Shown here: positions 45,018 to 53,680 of the stretch, piece by piece
Layout: every line of letters starts with the position of its first letter
Position numbering within the stretch: position 1 is the stretch's first letter
Assembly (NCBI RefSeq): GCF_029892285.1
Contig: NZ_JARXVM010000024.1
Span: 1-64,000, forward strand
From: Rhizobium sp. SG_E_25_P2
GTDB taxonomy: Bacteria > Pseudomonadota > Alphaproteobacteria > Rhizobiales > Rhizobiaceae
Direction of reading: 5' to 3'
Length of the DNA: 64,000 nt
Notes under the pieces: generated by a model
Databases searched by the model: none
What the model saw: the letters and a program-made list of their open reading frames with translations, nothing else
What the model was told of the DNA's origin: nothing
Program-made: the position numbers and the translations under genes

Positions 45018-46781
45018 TTGCATCAAGAGGTTGAGACCGAGAGCCGGGTGACCGGCGCCGTTCGTCGTATCGCGAAAGCGGTCGGCTCGGCGCGCTTGGG
45101 TCTCCGGGCCATGCTCCCGGCGATATTGTTCGCCGTGGTCGCCCTGCAGGGCGCGCCGGCTTCCGCCGCGCAGACCCGCGCTTTGAAGATCTATCATATC
45201 CATTCGCACGAAAAGGCCATCATCGTTTTCAAGCGCAACGGGCGCTATGACGCGGCTGGCCTGAAGAAGCTGAATTTCATTCTCCGCGACTGGCGCCGCA
45301 ACGAGCCCACGCGTATGGATCCGCGCTTGTTCGACCTGATCTGGGAAGTCTACCAGAAGTCCGGCTCGCGCGACTATATCAATGTCATCGGCGGCTATCG
45401 CGCGCCTGAAACCAACGCCATGCTGCGTTCGCGCACCAAAGGCGTCGCCGAGAGAAGCCAGCATGTCCTCGGCAAGGCCATGGACTTCTACATTCCCGAT
45501 GTCTCGCTCAGGAAGTTGCGTGAGATCGGCATGAAATTCCAGGTCGGCGGCGTCGGCTTCTATCCGACCTCCGGTTCGCCTTTCGTGCATATGGATGTCG
45601 GTGGCGTCAGGTCATGGCCGCGCATGCCGCGGCGCGAACTTTCGCGCCTGTTTCCGGACGGTCGCACGCTGCACAAGCCTGCCGAAGGCGGAGTGATGCC
45701 CGGTTATGCGTCCGCGCTGGCTGATTACAAGCGTCGCGTCGGTTCCGACGCCATCCTCGTAGCTGGCGGCGGCTCCAACAATTCGGATCGCGACACCGGC
45801 AAGCGCAAGAGCCTGCTTGCCGCCCTGTTCGGCGGCGGGGATGAGGATGAAGGTGATATTGCTGACGCCGAAGTCCAGGTCGCGGCGGCTCCCGCCAAGA
45901 AATCCAAGCCCGAAAGCCAGCAGGCCGTTCTGACCGCCGCTGCCGAGCCGGAAGACAAGCCGATCAACGCGCCGGTTCCGTCGCTGCGGCCGGCCGAGCC
46001 GGTGCAGCCGGCGATCGAAACGGCGCTGCTCTCCACGAATCGCAATCCTGCGGAAGAGGCGATGCAGGCCGCTCTGACGCCCAAGCCTGAAGAACAGCCG
46101 GAATTCGTCGATCTCGCGAAGTTGCATGTGCCGGCGCCGAGCCTGCTCGGCCAGCGCAGCCAGCCGGGCGACGGCGATGCCTTGACCGCATCTCTCGATC
46201 CCAATACCGCCGCCATGCTCAGCGCTGTCCCGGTCCCCGGCGGCCGTCCTGCTGATCAGCAAGCCAGCAGCGATGGCAAGGATGACGACATTGTCGTGCC
46301 GACGGGTGATGTGAAGCCCGAGGAAGTCGCGGCTTTGGCGGCGCAGTCAAAAGCCGCCCCTGCGGATGAGACAACCGATGAAGATGAGGTTGCCGGCATT
46401 ATCGACAGTCTGGGCGAGCCTGGTGGAGAACAGGACAAGCTGGCGGAACTCGCATCGCTGGATGTAACGTCTGAAACGGCCACTCGTTCCTTCGAAGCGC
46501 CTGCCGCCGTGCAACCGGCCAAGCCGGTGGCCAAGACCGCCGAGAGGAAGTCTCCTGCGCTGACCGTGAACATGATCGCCAAATGGGCGCTGAGCAAAGG
46601 CCGGGTGGCTGAAGTCGCAAAACCCGTCAAGGCGCCGCGTTTTGTGAGCAAGAAGATGCGCGTCCAGCCAACCGAGGTTTACGCGGAAGGCTTTACGCAG
46701 TCCGCCAAGATCGATCCGGCCCGCTTCTCCGGCTCCGCTGTGAACTTTATTCCGGTGAAGAAATTCCCAGAAACCAACTGA
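45018..46781 (+). CDS. DUF882 / peptidase M15-like murein endopeptidase with long tail
   Basis: About 587 aa. A signal sequence ('MLPAILFAVVALQGAPASA', cleaved near 'ASA-AQ') is followed by a DUF882/M15A domain like E. coli MepK/YcbK. It has 'INVIGGYRAPETNAML', the zinc-site 'SQHVLGKAMDFYIPDV' (HxxxxxxD) and 'SPFVHMDVGGVRSWPR' (HxD/W). It probably cuts peptidoglycan crosslinks in the periplasm. About 350 further residues are a low-complexity, Ala/Pro/Glu-rich tail, typical of the rhizobial form and perhaps a wall-spanning linker. Start is uncertain: a TTG at 45018 with GGGGAT before it is the best of several non-ATG starts; the longest frame begins at TTG 44967. An intrinsic terminator follows the stop. 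Confidence 0.85.
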   Translation: MHQEVETESRVTGAVRRIAKAVGSARLGLRAMLPAILFAVVALQGAPASAAQTRALKIYHIHSHEKAIIVFKRNGRYDAAGLKKLNFILRDWRRNEPTRMDPRLFDLIWEVYQKSGSRDYINVIGGYRAPETNAMLRSRTKGVAERSQHVLGKAMDFYIPDVSLRKLREIGMKFQVGGVGFYPTSGSPFVHMDVGGVRSWPRMPRRELSRLFPDGRTLHKPAEGGVMPGYASALADYKRRVGSDAILVAGGGSNNSDRDTGKRKSLLAALFGGGDEDEGDIADAEVQVAAAPAKKSKPESQQAVLTAAAEPEDKPINAPVPSLRPAEPVQPAIETALLSTNRNPAEEAMQAALTPKPEEQPEFVDLAKLHVPAPSLLGQRSQPGDGDALTASLDPNTAAMLSAVPVPGGRPADQQASSDGKDDDIVVPTGDVKPEEVAALAAQSKAAPADETTDEDEVAGIIDSLGEPGGEQDKLAELASLDVTSETATRSFEAPAAVQPAKPVAKTAERKSPALTVNMIAKWALSKGRVAEVAKPVKAPRFVSKKMRVQPTEVYAEGFTQSAKIDPARFSGSAVNFIPVKKFPETN

Positions 46782-46798
46782 TGTTGGGAAGCCAACAT

Positions 46799-46828
46799 AA
46801 AAAAACCGCCGGGAACGGCGGTTTTTTT
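46799..46828. terminator. Bidirectional intrinsic terminator
   Basis: An A-run, stem CCGCCG/CGGCGG around a GGAA (GNRA) tetraloop, and seven Ts. It serves the DUF882 gene on the plus strand and the convergent gapR-like gene on the minus strand. A second small stem ATGTTGG/CCAACAT (46781-46798) abuts it on the left. Confidence 0.93.
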
Positions 46829-46848
46829 GTGGCTGCAATAAGCGCGGA

Positions 46849-47112
46849 TCACTCTTCCGGCGGAGCTTCGATCATGCCGAGCGCCATCAGATAGGTCTCG
46901 AGAATCGCTTCCTGCTCCATGCGCTCATCCTTATCCTGCTTGCGGATCTGGATGACTTTCTTGAGGATCTTGGTGTCGAAGCCCGTGCTCTTGGCTTCGC
47001 CATAGACGTCCTTGATGTCGTCGGCGATCGTCTTCTTTTCTTCTTCCAGCCGTTCGATGCGCTCGATGAAAGATCTGAGCTGATCGCGGGCCACGCCATG
47101 CGCGTCGGACAT
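46849..47112 (-). CDS. GapR-type DUF2312 nucleoid protein
   Basis: An 87-aa DUF2312 protein, almost entirely helical: '[20 protein letters not shown]', '[20 protein letters not shown]', then '[20 protein letters not shown]'. In Caulobacter the family member GapR binds overtwisted AT-rich DNA ahead of forks and RNA polymerase and aids topoisomerases. Length and motifs fit well. Start ATG 47112 has AAGGAG eight bases upstream; the longer frame to 47142 is not needed. Confidence 0.92.
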   Translation of the reverse strand: MSDAHGVARDQLRSFIERIERLEEEKKTIADDIKDVYGEAKSTGFDTKILKKVIQIRKQDKDERMEQEAILETYLMALGMIEAPPEE

Positions 47113-47202
47113 ATGCCTGCTCCTTCTGATTCCTGTTCTCAATCCGGGCCGATGACCTGCAGCGAAAGGCCGGCGAGGTCAAGCGGAATCGCCAGCGAAG
47201 AT

Positions 47203-47508
47203 CTATTCCTTCGGCCTGTTGGTCTCGAAGGCCGCCTTTTGCGTCTCGCTTGCTTCGCTCTGGTTGAGCCGCTTCCAGTCCTCATAAGGCATGCCGTAGA
47301 TCGCCTGCCGGGATTGGTCCTTGCTGAGCGGCAGCCCTGCCTGTTGGGCTGCGTCGAGATACCAGTTTGCCAGACAGTTGCGGCAGAAGCCGGCCAGATT
47401 CATCAGGTCGATATTCTGTGTCTCCGGCCGATTGCGCAGATGGCTGACCAGCCGCCGGAAAGCGGCCGCCTCGAGCTTGGTGACGTCGTCTTCGCTCAGT
47501 TCGCTCAT
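47203..47508 (-). CDS. DUF1244 protein
   Basis: A 101-aa conserved protein of unknown function. The DUF1244 signature 'LAGFCRNCLANWYLDAAQQA' (two Cys, possible metal or iron-sulfur site) and 'IYGMPYEDWKRL' are present. GAGGAG lies six bases before ATG, and the start is nine bases after the stop of the N-formylglutamate amidohydrolase-like gene, so both are co-transcribed. Confidence 0.92.
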   Translation of the reverse strand: MSELSEDDVTKLEAAAFRRLVSHLRNRPETQNIDLMNLAGFCRNCLANWYLDAAQQAGLPLSKDQSRQAIYGMPYEDWKRLNQSEASETQKAAFETNRPKE

Positions 47509-47517
47509 GTGATCTCC

Positions 47518-48318
47518 TCAACCCCAGATGCGGTCCGTCCGCGATGGAAAAATCTCTGTTCGATGCAGGTCGGGCTCGCCGTTCAGCGCGGCGAAAATCG
47601 GCGCGAGACGGTCCGACCAGAGCGAAATCCCGTCCGCTGCGCCGATCTCGTCCTGGCGGATTTCGAGCAGCGCGTGCGGGCGGCCCTTTTCGGTGCAATG
47701 ACGGTGCATCGTATCGCCGCGCAAGGCGCCGTCATAGGGCTCATTGTCGCCCACGAGGACGCCGTCGATGTCGCGCAGCGCCGAGATCAGCCGCATGGCG
47801 GCGCGGGGATCGGAATCCCACAGCACGGCGGCATGCCAGGGGCGGGCGACGCCCTTCCAGTGCGGCGTATAGGAATGCAGCGACAGCACCAGCGCCGTGC
47901 GCCCGGTGGCGCGCTCCGTGTCCGCGATCAGGTCGCTAACCGCTTGATGATAGGGGCGATGAAAGCGCTCGATCCGGCGGCGCTGTTCTTCGGCGGGCAG
48001 CGGATGGTTGGCGGGAATGATCGCGCCGTCGGAAATGCGCATAATCAGGGTCGGATCATCTTCGCCGCGATTGGGGTCGATCAGCAGGCGGGAGAAACAG
48101 CTCATCGCCGCCGGTGCGCCGAGACGGGCGGAGAGGCTCCGTGTCAGCGCTTCCACGCCGATGTCATAAGCGATATGACGTTCGAAGGCTTCGGGCGGCA
48201 AGCCGAGCGACCCATAGTCCGACGGCAACCGGTTGGTGGCGTGATCGGCAAGCAGGATCAGCCCGCATGCGGGATCTCCAGACAGGATTTCGAAAGCGGA
48301 ATTACAGGACATCGACAT
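47518..48318 (-). CDS. N-formylglutamate amidohydrolase family protein
   Basis: A 266-aa FGase-family enzyme; the classic member hydrolyses N-formylglutamate to glutamate and formate at the end of histidine degradation. Motifs seen are 'LILLADHATNRLPSDYG' (metal-binding HxxN-type start), 'SRLLIDPNRGEDD', 'ALVLSLHSYTPHWKG' and 'LLEIRQDEI'. No hut genes are nearby, so the substrate may be another N-formyl or N-acyl compound. It is operonic with the DUF1244 gene downstream. Confidence 0.88.
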   Translation of the reverse strand: MSMSCNSAFEILSGDPACGLILLADHATNRLPSDYGSLGLPPEAFERHIAYDIGVEALTRSLSARLGAPAAMSCFSRLLIDPNRGEDDPTLIMRISDGAIIPANHPLPAEEQRRRIERFHRPYHQAVSDLIADTERATGRTALVLSLHSYTPHWKGVARPWHAAVLWDSDPRAAMRLISALRDIDGVLVGDNEPYDGALRGDTMHRHCTEKGRPHALLEIRQDEIGAADGISLWSDRLAPIFAALNGEPDLHRTEIFPSRTDRIWG

Positions 48319-48584
48319 AATTTTTCACGTTTTTGCTGTCTTGTCATGCCGACTTGGCGGTTTCAAGGCGGTCTGTGTTGAGACTTTGTTCAAGGCCTAA
48401 TAGTATCGGAATCAAGCGCCTGACTCCTGGTTATCCATGCATGCGGCCGACCTTCGTGTCATGTGAGCCGTCGCTGATAAGAATGTCAGGCTTTTGGACC
48501 GATATAATCGATTGAATTTTGCGTTGACAATCCTGTGCCGCCAACGCACAAGGACAATCAGCAGGTGGGAGCCAGCTCTACGTC

Positions 48585-49112
48585 ATGCTCGTGAATTACA
48601 TCCTCCGTATGGTGGCGCCGAATCGCCGCGCAGTCGTTCGCATGTCCGCCGGTCGTGAATCGGCGCTGCGACGCGGATTTGCGGTTTTTGCGGCGCCTTT
48701 GGCCATCGGTCTCGGTGCGGCATTCGCGGCTCCGGGTGTTGCGAAGGCGGAATTCCGCGTCTGCAACGCCACCCAGAACCTCGTCGGCGTGGCCATCGGC
48801 TATCGCTCCAAGGAAGGATGGATTTCCGAAGGATGGTGGCAGATACCCGCGACGACATGCGCCACGTTGATCGAGGGCAAGCTCGAGAGCCGGTTCTATT
48901 ATCTCTATGCGGAAGACGCGACGCGCGGTGGACGCTGGACCGGCAATGTCAACATGTGCGTGGCGGAAAACGAGTTCAAGATCACCGGCGTCCAGGACTG
49001 CTATGCCCGCGGCTACCAGCAGTTCGGATTCAAGGAATATGACACGGGGCGTCAGGGAAGCTGGATGGTTCAGCTGACCGATACGCCCGCAGCACAAGAA
49101 AGCCAGAATTGA
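48585..49112 (+). CDS. DUF1036 exported protein
   Basis: About 175 aa, or 156 if it starts at the in-frame ATG 48642. A signal peptide ('FAVFAAPLAIGLGAAFAAPG', cleavage near 'AKA-EF') is followed by the DUF1036 domain: 'FRVCNATQNLVGVAIGYRSK', 'SEGWWQIPATTCATLIEG', 'YYLYAEDA' and four Cys likely forming disulfides. A conserved periplasmic protein of unknown function. Its stop codon overlaps the ATG of pyruvate kinase by one base, an arrangement that links their expression. The 266-base region upstream contains TTGACA at 48524-48529, a possible -35 box, without a good -10 at standard spacing. Confidence 0.9.
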   Translation: MLVNYILRMVAPNRRAVVRMSAGRESALRRGFAVFAAPLAIGLGAAFAAPGVAKAEFRVCNATQNLVGVAIGYRSKEGWISEGWWQIPATTCATLIEGKLESRFYYLYAEDATRGGRWTGNVNMCVAENEFKITGVQDCYARGYQQFGFKEYDTGRQGSWMVQLTDTPAAQESQN

Positions 49113-50551
49113 TGAAGCGGAACCGGAAAGTCAAAATCCTCGCCACACTCGGCCCGGCCTCCAGTGAAGAGCATATGATCGAGAAGCTGCATCAGGCCGG
49201 TGCGGATTTGTTCCGCATCAATATGAGCCATGCCAGCCACGACATGATGCGGACGCTGATCAGCCGCATCCGCGCCGTGGAAGCGCGCTCCGGTCGCCCG
49301 ATCGGCATCCTCGCCGACCTCCAGGGGCCGAAGTTGCGTGTCGGCAAATTCGCCAATGGTCCGGTCGAACTCACGCCCGGCCAGACCTTCACGCTCGACA
49401 ACAATCCCGAACCCGGCGACAATGTCCGCGTCTATCTCCCGCATCCTGAGATCCTCGAATCGGTCAAGCCGGGTCATCGCCTGTTGATCGACGACGGCAA
49501 GCTGCATCTGGTCGCGGTCGAGTGCAACGGCACGAGCATCGTCACCAAGGTCGTCGCCGGCACCAAGATTTCCGACAAGAAGGGCGTCAGCCTGCCCGAT
49601 ACGCTTCTCGCCATCGGCGCATTGACCGACAAGGACCGTGTGGACCTCGACGCCGTGCTGGCCGCCGGCAGCGTCGATTGGGTGGCGCTGTCCTTCGTGC
49701 AGCGTCCGGAAGACCTGGCCGAAGTCCGCAAGATCTCCAAGGGCCGCGTCGGCCTGATGTCGAAGATCGAAAAGCCGCAGGCCATCGAGCGGATTGACGA
49801 AATCATCGAAATGTCCGACGCGTTGATGGTCGCTCGCGGCGATCTGGGCGTGGAAATGCCGCTCGAAGCTGTTCCCGGTCTGCAGAAGCAGTTGACCCGC
49901 GCTTGCCGCAAGGTCGGCAAGCCGGTGGTCGTCGCCACCCAGATGCTGGAATCGATGATCACCGCGCCGGTTCCCACCCGCGCTGAGGTCTCCGACGTCG
50001 CCACCGCCGTCTTCGAAGGCGCCGACGCCATCATGTTGTCGGCGGAATCCGCTTCGGGCCAGTATCCGATCGAGGCTGTCAGCACCATGGCCTCGATCGC
50101 CAGCACGGTCGAAAAGGACCCGTATTACTCCAACATCATTCACGCCCAGCGCCCCAAGCCCGAGCCGACCGGCGCCGACGCGATCTCGCTCGCCTCGCGT
50201 GAAATCGCCGAAACGCTCAAGCTGACGGCCATCGTCTGTTACACTGGCTCTGGCAACACCGGTCTTCGCGCCGCTCGCGAGCGTCCCACCGTGCCGGTTC
50301 TGGCGCTGTCGCCGATCATCGAGACGGCGCGCCGTCTCTCGGTCGTCTGGGGCCTGCATTGCGTGGTGACGGAAGACGCGTCTGACCTCGACGACATGGT
50401 CAACCGCGCCTGCCGCATCGTTCATGCCGAAGGCTTCGGCAAGCCGGGCGACCGGGTGATCATCACCGCTGGCGTTCCCCTGGGAACCCCGGGCGCGACC
50501 AATATGCTGCGCATCGCCTATATCGGCTCGGACGGCCAGAGCGGCGTCTGA
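49112..50551 (+). CDS. pyk: Pyruvate kinase
   Basis: A 479-aa pyruvate kinase, which makes pyruvate and ATP from phosphoenolpyruvate and ADP in the last step of glycolysis. N-terminal 'KILATLGPAS', the substrate loop 'FRINMSHASH', the B-domain (about 70-170), the catalytic 'SKIEKPQAIERIDEII' Lys, and 'DALMVARGDLGVEMP' (metal-binding) are all visible; the C-terminal effector domain is complete. The ATG at 49112 overlaps the DUF1036 stop. Antisense frames across it are shadows. Confidence 0.97.
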   Translation: MKRNRKVKILATLGPASSEEHMIEKLHQAGADLFRINMSHASHDMMRTLISRIRAVEARSGRPIGILADLQGPKLRVGKFANGPVELTPGQTFTLDNNPEPGDNVRVYLPHPEILESVKPGHRLLIDDGKLHLVAVECNGTSIVTKVVAGTKISDKKGVSLPDTLLAIGALTDKDRVDLDAVLAAGSVDWVALSFVQRPEDLAEVRKISKGRVGLMSKIEKPQAIERIDEIIEMSDALMVARGDLGVEMPLEAVPGLQKQLTRACRKVGKPVVVATQMLESMITAPVPTRAEVSDVATAVFEGADAIMLSAESASGQYPIEAVSTMASIASTVEKDPYYSNIIHAQRPKPEPTGADAISLASREIAETLKLTAIVCYTGSGNTGLRAARERPTVPVLALSPIIETARRLSVVWGLHCVVTEDASDLDDMVNRACRIVHAEGFGKPGDRVIITAGVPLGTPGATNMLRIAYIGSDGQSGV

Positions 50552-51571
50552 TCACGTCCTGGGCGCGATCCGCGCCTCGACCTCACGCACGATGCTTTCC
50601 AGATCGCGGGGCTTCCCCGCGATCTTTTCAATTGCGGCGATGGCCAGATCGGTGGCGATATAATCCGGCTTGTGGCCGAGATGGCGCACCCATAAGAGTT
50701 CTGAATGGGGCAAATCGCGCTTCAGGCCGCGCGAGTGTATTTCCTCCAGAACGATGTCGTCGCTATCGCCGGTGATGACGATCGCCGGCGCGGTGATCTT
50801 CTTGTAGCGCGGCTGGATCTTCGTGACATAGGCAAGCAGATTGGCCACATCTCGGGCATTGTCGCAAAAATTGGCCGGCCGCAGCACCAGTGGAATCGCC
50901 GCCCGGTCGATATAGGCCGCTGGCGCGGCATTGGGCGAAAAGACATGGGTGATCCCCTTGCGCAATTGCAGGAGGCCGGCGGGCAGGGCGAGGGTGTGAC
51001 AAAAGGCCGGGCCGATCGCCGGCAGATTGGCGAGATCGTAGTACCAGTCCACTCCACCTGGCCAGGGATGCGTCGCAGGAGCGAGGAACAGCAGCCCCTC
51101 CGTCATCTCGGGATGGCGCAGCGCGAAGCTCGCCGCCGTCGCTCCGCCGAAGGAATGGCCGATGATGATGGCGCGGGTAATTCCCTTCTTCCGCATCAGG
51201 GTCGCAATGGCGTCGGACTGCCCCGCCGGCGTCAGGTTTTCCGCGCCGCCGCGTTCGGAATAACCATGGCCCGGCCGGTCGACGAACAGCATCTCGGCGC
51301 GGTCCTTCAGCGGTTCGAAAAAGGCGCCCCAGGGGTCGCGCAGATTGCCGCTGGCGCCATGAATGAAAACCAGCGGAGGCAGATCCGCGACGGCCGGCTG
51401 CGGCCAATGCAGGCTGTTCATCCTGAAGCCGCCGACATCGGTCAATTCACCGATATTGGGATAGCGGGCGGCGATGCGCGCCGCTTCCCAACGGCTGAAG
51501 ACGAAAGCAAGCGCGGTGAGGGCTGCGACGCTCAGGACAATGGCGGCGATGAACTTGGCGAGAACGATCAT
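50552..51571 (-). CDS. Membrane-anchored alpha/beta hydrolase
   Basis: A 339-aa protein with an N-terminal membrane helix ('VLAKFIAAIVLSVAALTALAF') and an alpha/beta-hydrolase fold. It has the oxyanion strand 'PLVFIHGASGNL', the nucleophile elbow 'IIGHSFGGATA', the acid Asp in 'AIVITGDSDDIV', and the catalytic His in 'RHLGHKPDY'. Substrate unknown; esterase or epoxide-hydrolase-like. It is convergent with pyk with no spacing. Confidence 0.88.
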   Translation of the reverse strand: MIVLAKFIAAIVLSVAALTALAFVFSRWEAARIAARYPNIGELTDVGGFRMNSLHWPQPAVADLPPLVFIHGASGNLRDPWGAFFEPLKDRAEMLFVDRPGHGYSERGGAENLTPAGQSDAIATLMRKKGITRAIIIGHSFGGATAASFALRHPEMTEGLLFLAPATHPWPGGVDWYYDLANLPAIGPAFCHTLALPAGLLQLRKGITHVFSPNAAPAAYIDRAAIPLVLRPANFCDNARDVANLLAYVTKIQPRYKKITAPAIVITGDSDDIVLEEIHSRGLKRDLPHSELLWVRHLGHKPDYIATDLAIAAIEKIAGKPRDLESIVREVEARIAPRT

Positions 51572-51639
51572 GAAGGCCGGAATTTGGAATGACGAGGGTG
51601 AAGGTCAGGACATGATACGCGTCGATCGGCCCTGAGGTT

Positions 51640-52254
51640 TCAGGTGCGTTGGCCATCGAGCTTGATCATCAGATCGATCGCCCGCTTCTGGGCGTCGCGG
51701 TCGGCCGGATAGCGGTCGAGATAGGCCTCGAGCGCTGCGAGCGCCTGTTGGTCGCGACCGGACTGGGACAGGACGGCGGCAAGGCCCGAAAGGGCGCCGA
51801 GATGACGCGGCTCCAGCTTCAGCACATGAGCGGTGTCCGCCATCGCCTTGGGGAAATTGCCCATCTGGTAATGCAGCGAGGCGCGGGCGTTCCAGCCTTC
51901 CGCGTAGCCAGGCGCCAGCAGGGTGATCTGGTCGAGAAAATCGAGCGCAGCGCCGAAGCGCTTTTCCTCGGTCGCCTTCCGTGCGTTACCCATCAGCATG
52001 TCGACGGTGGCGCTGCCGGAATAAAAAAGGCTGCTGGTTATCCGGTCGGCGATCAGCCGGGCGGCCTGGGGATTGCGCTCTTTCTTGAGTTGGGCGAACA
52101 ACAGGTCCAACTCATGGTCCGGCGGCGTCAAAGGCGGGATCTTTTGCTCGACGATACGTTCCGGCGGCGGCGATCCCGGCTTCGCCTCCTCGGCGAGGAG
52201 GGGAGACGTCACGGCCAGGGAAAGGGCAAATACGAAAAAACGCATGGCGGGCAT
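51640..52254 (-). CDS. Exported TPR protein
   Basis: About 204 aa. Signal peptide 'MRFFVFALSLAVTSPLLAEE' (cleavage after 'LLA'), a Pro-rich stretch, then tetratricopeptide repeats: 'FGAALDFLDQITLLAPGYAE', 'GWNARASLHYQMGNFPKAMA' and 'GALSGLAAVLSQSGRDQQAL'. Likely a periplasmic scaffold or assembly factor. The start at 52254 (MPAMRFF) has GCGGG nearby; 52245 is equally possible. Confidence 0.85.
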   Translation of the reverse strand: MPAMRFFVFALSLAVTSPLLAEEAKPGSPPPERIVEQKIPPLTPPDHELDLLFAQLKKERNPQAARLIADRITSSLFYSGSATVDMLMGNARKATEEKRFGAALDFLDQITLLAPGYAEGWNARASLHYQMGNFPKAMADTAHVLKLEPRHLGALSGLAAVLSQSGRDQQALAALEAYLDRYPADRDAQKRAIDLMIKLDGQRT

Positions 52255-52304
52255 GATAACCCGCCAGCGCCAATTCGCCAACAAAAAAGCTTGAGGCGGG
52301 CCGA

Positions 52305-52430
52305 TCAGCCCTGACGCGCCTTGTAGCGCGGGTTCAGCTTGTTGATGATATAAACCCGGCCCTTGCGACGGACCAGACGGTTTTCACGGTGACGTGCCTT
52401 GAGCGCTTTCAGCGAATTCTTGATCTTCAT
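52305..52430 (-). CDS. rpmJ: Ribosomal protein bL36 (zinc-free form)
   Basis: A 41-aa protein, [20 protein letters not shown] then a basic '[20 protein letters not shown]' end. It matches bL36 of the 41-residue alphaproteobacterial type. All zinc-binding Cys/His ligands of the classic 37-aa form are missing, so it is the zinc-independent paralogue type. It is short enough to be missed by length-filtered gene calling. Located between the TPR and RcdA-like genes. Confidence 0.95.
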   Translation of the reverse strand: MKIKNSLKALKARHRENRLVRRKGRVYIINKLNPRYKARQG

Positions 52431-52594
52431 TGTACTGATCCGGACCTGTTTGCCGGTCGCCCGGCGTGACTGACAATTCAAAGGCGCGCCTTTCAGGGAA
52501 GGGCGCGCCCGAAGTTGGGAGGCATGTAACGGGAGACTCTATTTCTGTCAACCGCATCGGCTGCTTTTTCAACGTTTCAGCCTGTTTTCCCAAT

Positions 52595-52620
52595 CAAAAA
52601 GCCGGCCCGCAGGCCGGCTC
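52595..52620 (-). terminator. Intrinsic terminator of the rcdA-like gene
   Basis: AGCCGGCC and GGCCGGCT pair around a 4-base loop (52600-52619). On the minus strand this is followed by TTTTTG, about 20 bases after the gene's stop. Confidence 0.88.
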
Positions 52621-52640
52621 TGAAACATGCGTGCTTGGTC

Positions 52641-53159
52641 TCACTGGCCGCTGAATGCGGTCTTCAGCAGAGACAGCTGCGCCTGGACGGAATTCTGGTT
52701 GTTGGCTTCCATCGCCGGGACGTCCGAGGGACGGTAGATCTCGCGATCGAGGATCGACACCCGATTCTGCAGTCGCACCGAACGATCAACGAGGTCGCGG
52801 AAGGCTTCGGGAAGGTCGCTCCAACCCGGCGCGTTGCGATCAACGTTGAACGAGTCGAGTCGGACCTTCTTCTTTTCCGACACGACCTGCTCGCGGGTCA
52901 TTTCGCCATTGTTGATAGCCCGTTGCAGGAGAAGCCAGGAGGCGACCTGCATCAGCCGGGTGGTCAGGCGCATCGATTCGGCGGCGTAGAGCACCGAGGA
53001 CATGCGCGGCAGGCTCTTGGAAGCCAGGCGACCCGCGCCGTCGAGATAGCTCGCCGTCTCTTCGACAAGCGCCATGCCTTCGGCATACAGCGCCTTGAAC
53101 TGCGACGACGAGGCAACGTGGCCGGCGAAACTGATGGTGTTGGCGCCCGATTCAAGCAT
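52641..53159 (-). CDS. rcdA: RcdA-like DUF1465 protein
   Basis: A 172-aa helical protein of the DUF1465 family, to which Caulobacter RcdA belongs. RcdA is a ClpXP accessory adaptor needed for timed degradation of the cell-cycle regulator CtrA. Conserved start MLESGANTISFAGHVASSSQ, then 'LYAEGMALVEETASYLDGAG' and 'SMRLTTRLMQVASWLLLQRA'. Start ATG 53159 with AGGA eight bases before; the longer frame to 53210 lacks support. Confidence 0.9.
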   Translation of the reverse strand: MLESGANTISFAGHVASSSQFKALYAEGMALVEETASYLDGAGRLASKSLPRMSSVLYAAESMRLTTRLMQVASWLLLQRAINNGEMTREQVVSEKKKVRLDSFNVDRNAPGWSDLPEAFRDLVDRSVRLQNRVSILDREIYRPSDVPAMEANNQNSVQAQLSLLKTAFSGQ

Positions 53160-53360
53160 TGTCGTTTCCTGTTTACGCATGACTACAGTGGAGACCCGTC
53201 TGGACATCAAGATCCGTCTGGATCGCTTTTCTTAACAGGATCATGCCGCCAGTCCCGGCTTTTCGCAACATGATTCTTAAGGAACGGTTAATCTCCACAA
53301 GTTGAGTCGAAACCGCTGGAACTCTTGAGGTCCAGCCTCTCGCGACGCCAGCGGAAAAGA

Positions 53361-53470
53361 CGCAAAAAAAGAGCCGCTAAAAGCGGCTCTCAAGGTAAAA
53401 CAGGGAGAAAAATCAGACCACTTCTCAAGGCGAGACCGTCTGAATCCAGAAGCTCTGGATAACAACAGTT
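53361..53470 (-). ncRNA. Candidate small RNA with intrinsic terminator
   Basis: Read on the minus strand, three stems follow each other: ATCCAGA/TCTGGAT (53444-53460); CAGAC/GTCTG closing an inner TCTC/GAGA hairpin (53414-53442); and AGAGCCGCT/AGCGGCTCT (53370-53390) followed by seven Ts. No open frame ends at this terminator in a gene-like way. The 5' end and promoter are not determined; 53470 is a minimum. The family is not named, since I cannot compare it with the known alphaproteobacterial sRNAs. Confidence 0.6.
53370..53390 (-). terminator. Orphan intrinsic terminator (minus strand)
   Basis: 9-bp perfect stem with a 3-base loop and a TTTTTTT tail on the minus strand. No protein gene precedes it. 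Confidence 0.88.
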
Positions 53471-53680
53471 ATGCGCCAAGAAGGTTAATAAACAGTTTAG
53501 ATCGCGTTTCTTTTCGTTACGGAAGTCGAAGCGGCGCAATTGCTCTTGACCCTTCCATGAAAACGCCCTCGGTAACGCGGCGCCGGTAGGCGGCTTGGGA
53601 TTCACCGTGTGCTTGCCTCTTCAATTCGGCGCAATTCTCATCTAGTTTCCAACCCGACATTTGCAGGAGTGGACAGGTAC

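Larger units (their letters stand above)
53160..53680. other. Long intergenic region with small-RNA candidate
   Basis: About 520 bases with no gene on either strand that I accept. It contains the stack of hairpins ending in a minus-strand terminator (53361-53470) and the presumed promoters of rcdA and of the proton-channel operon. Confidence 0.6.

Noticed and set aside
49070-50425. 451-codon minus-strand frame opposite pyruvate kinase
   Set aside because: Antisense shadow of a highly conserved gene; no ribosome site and a shadow-like residue composition.
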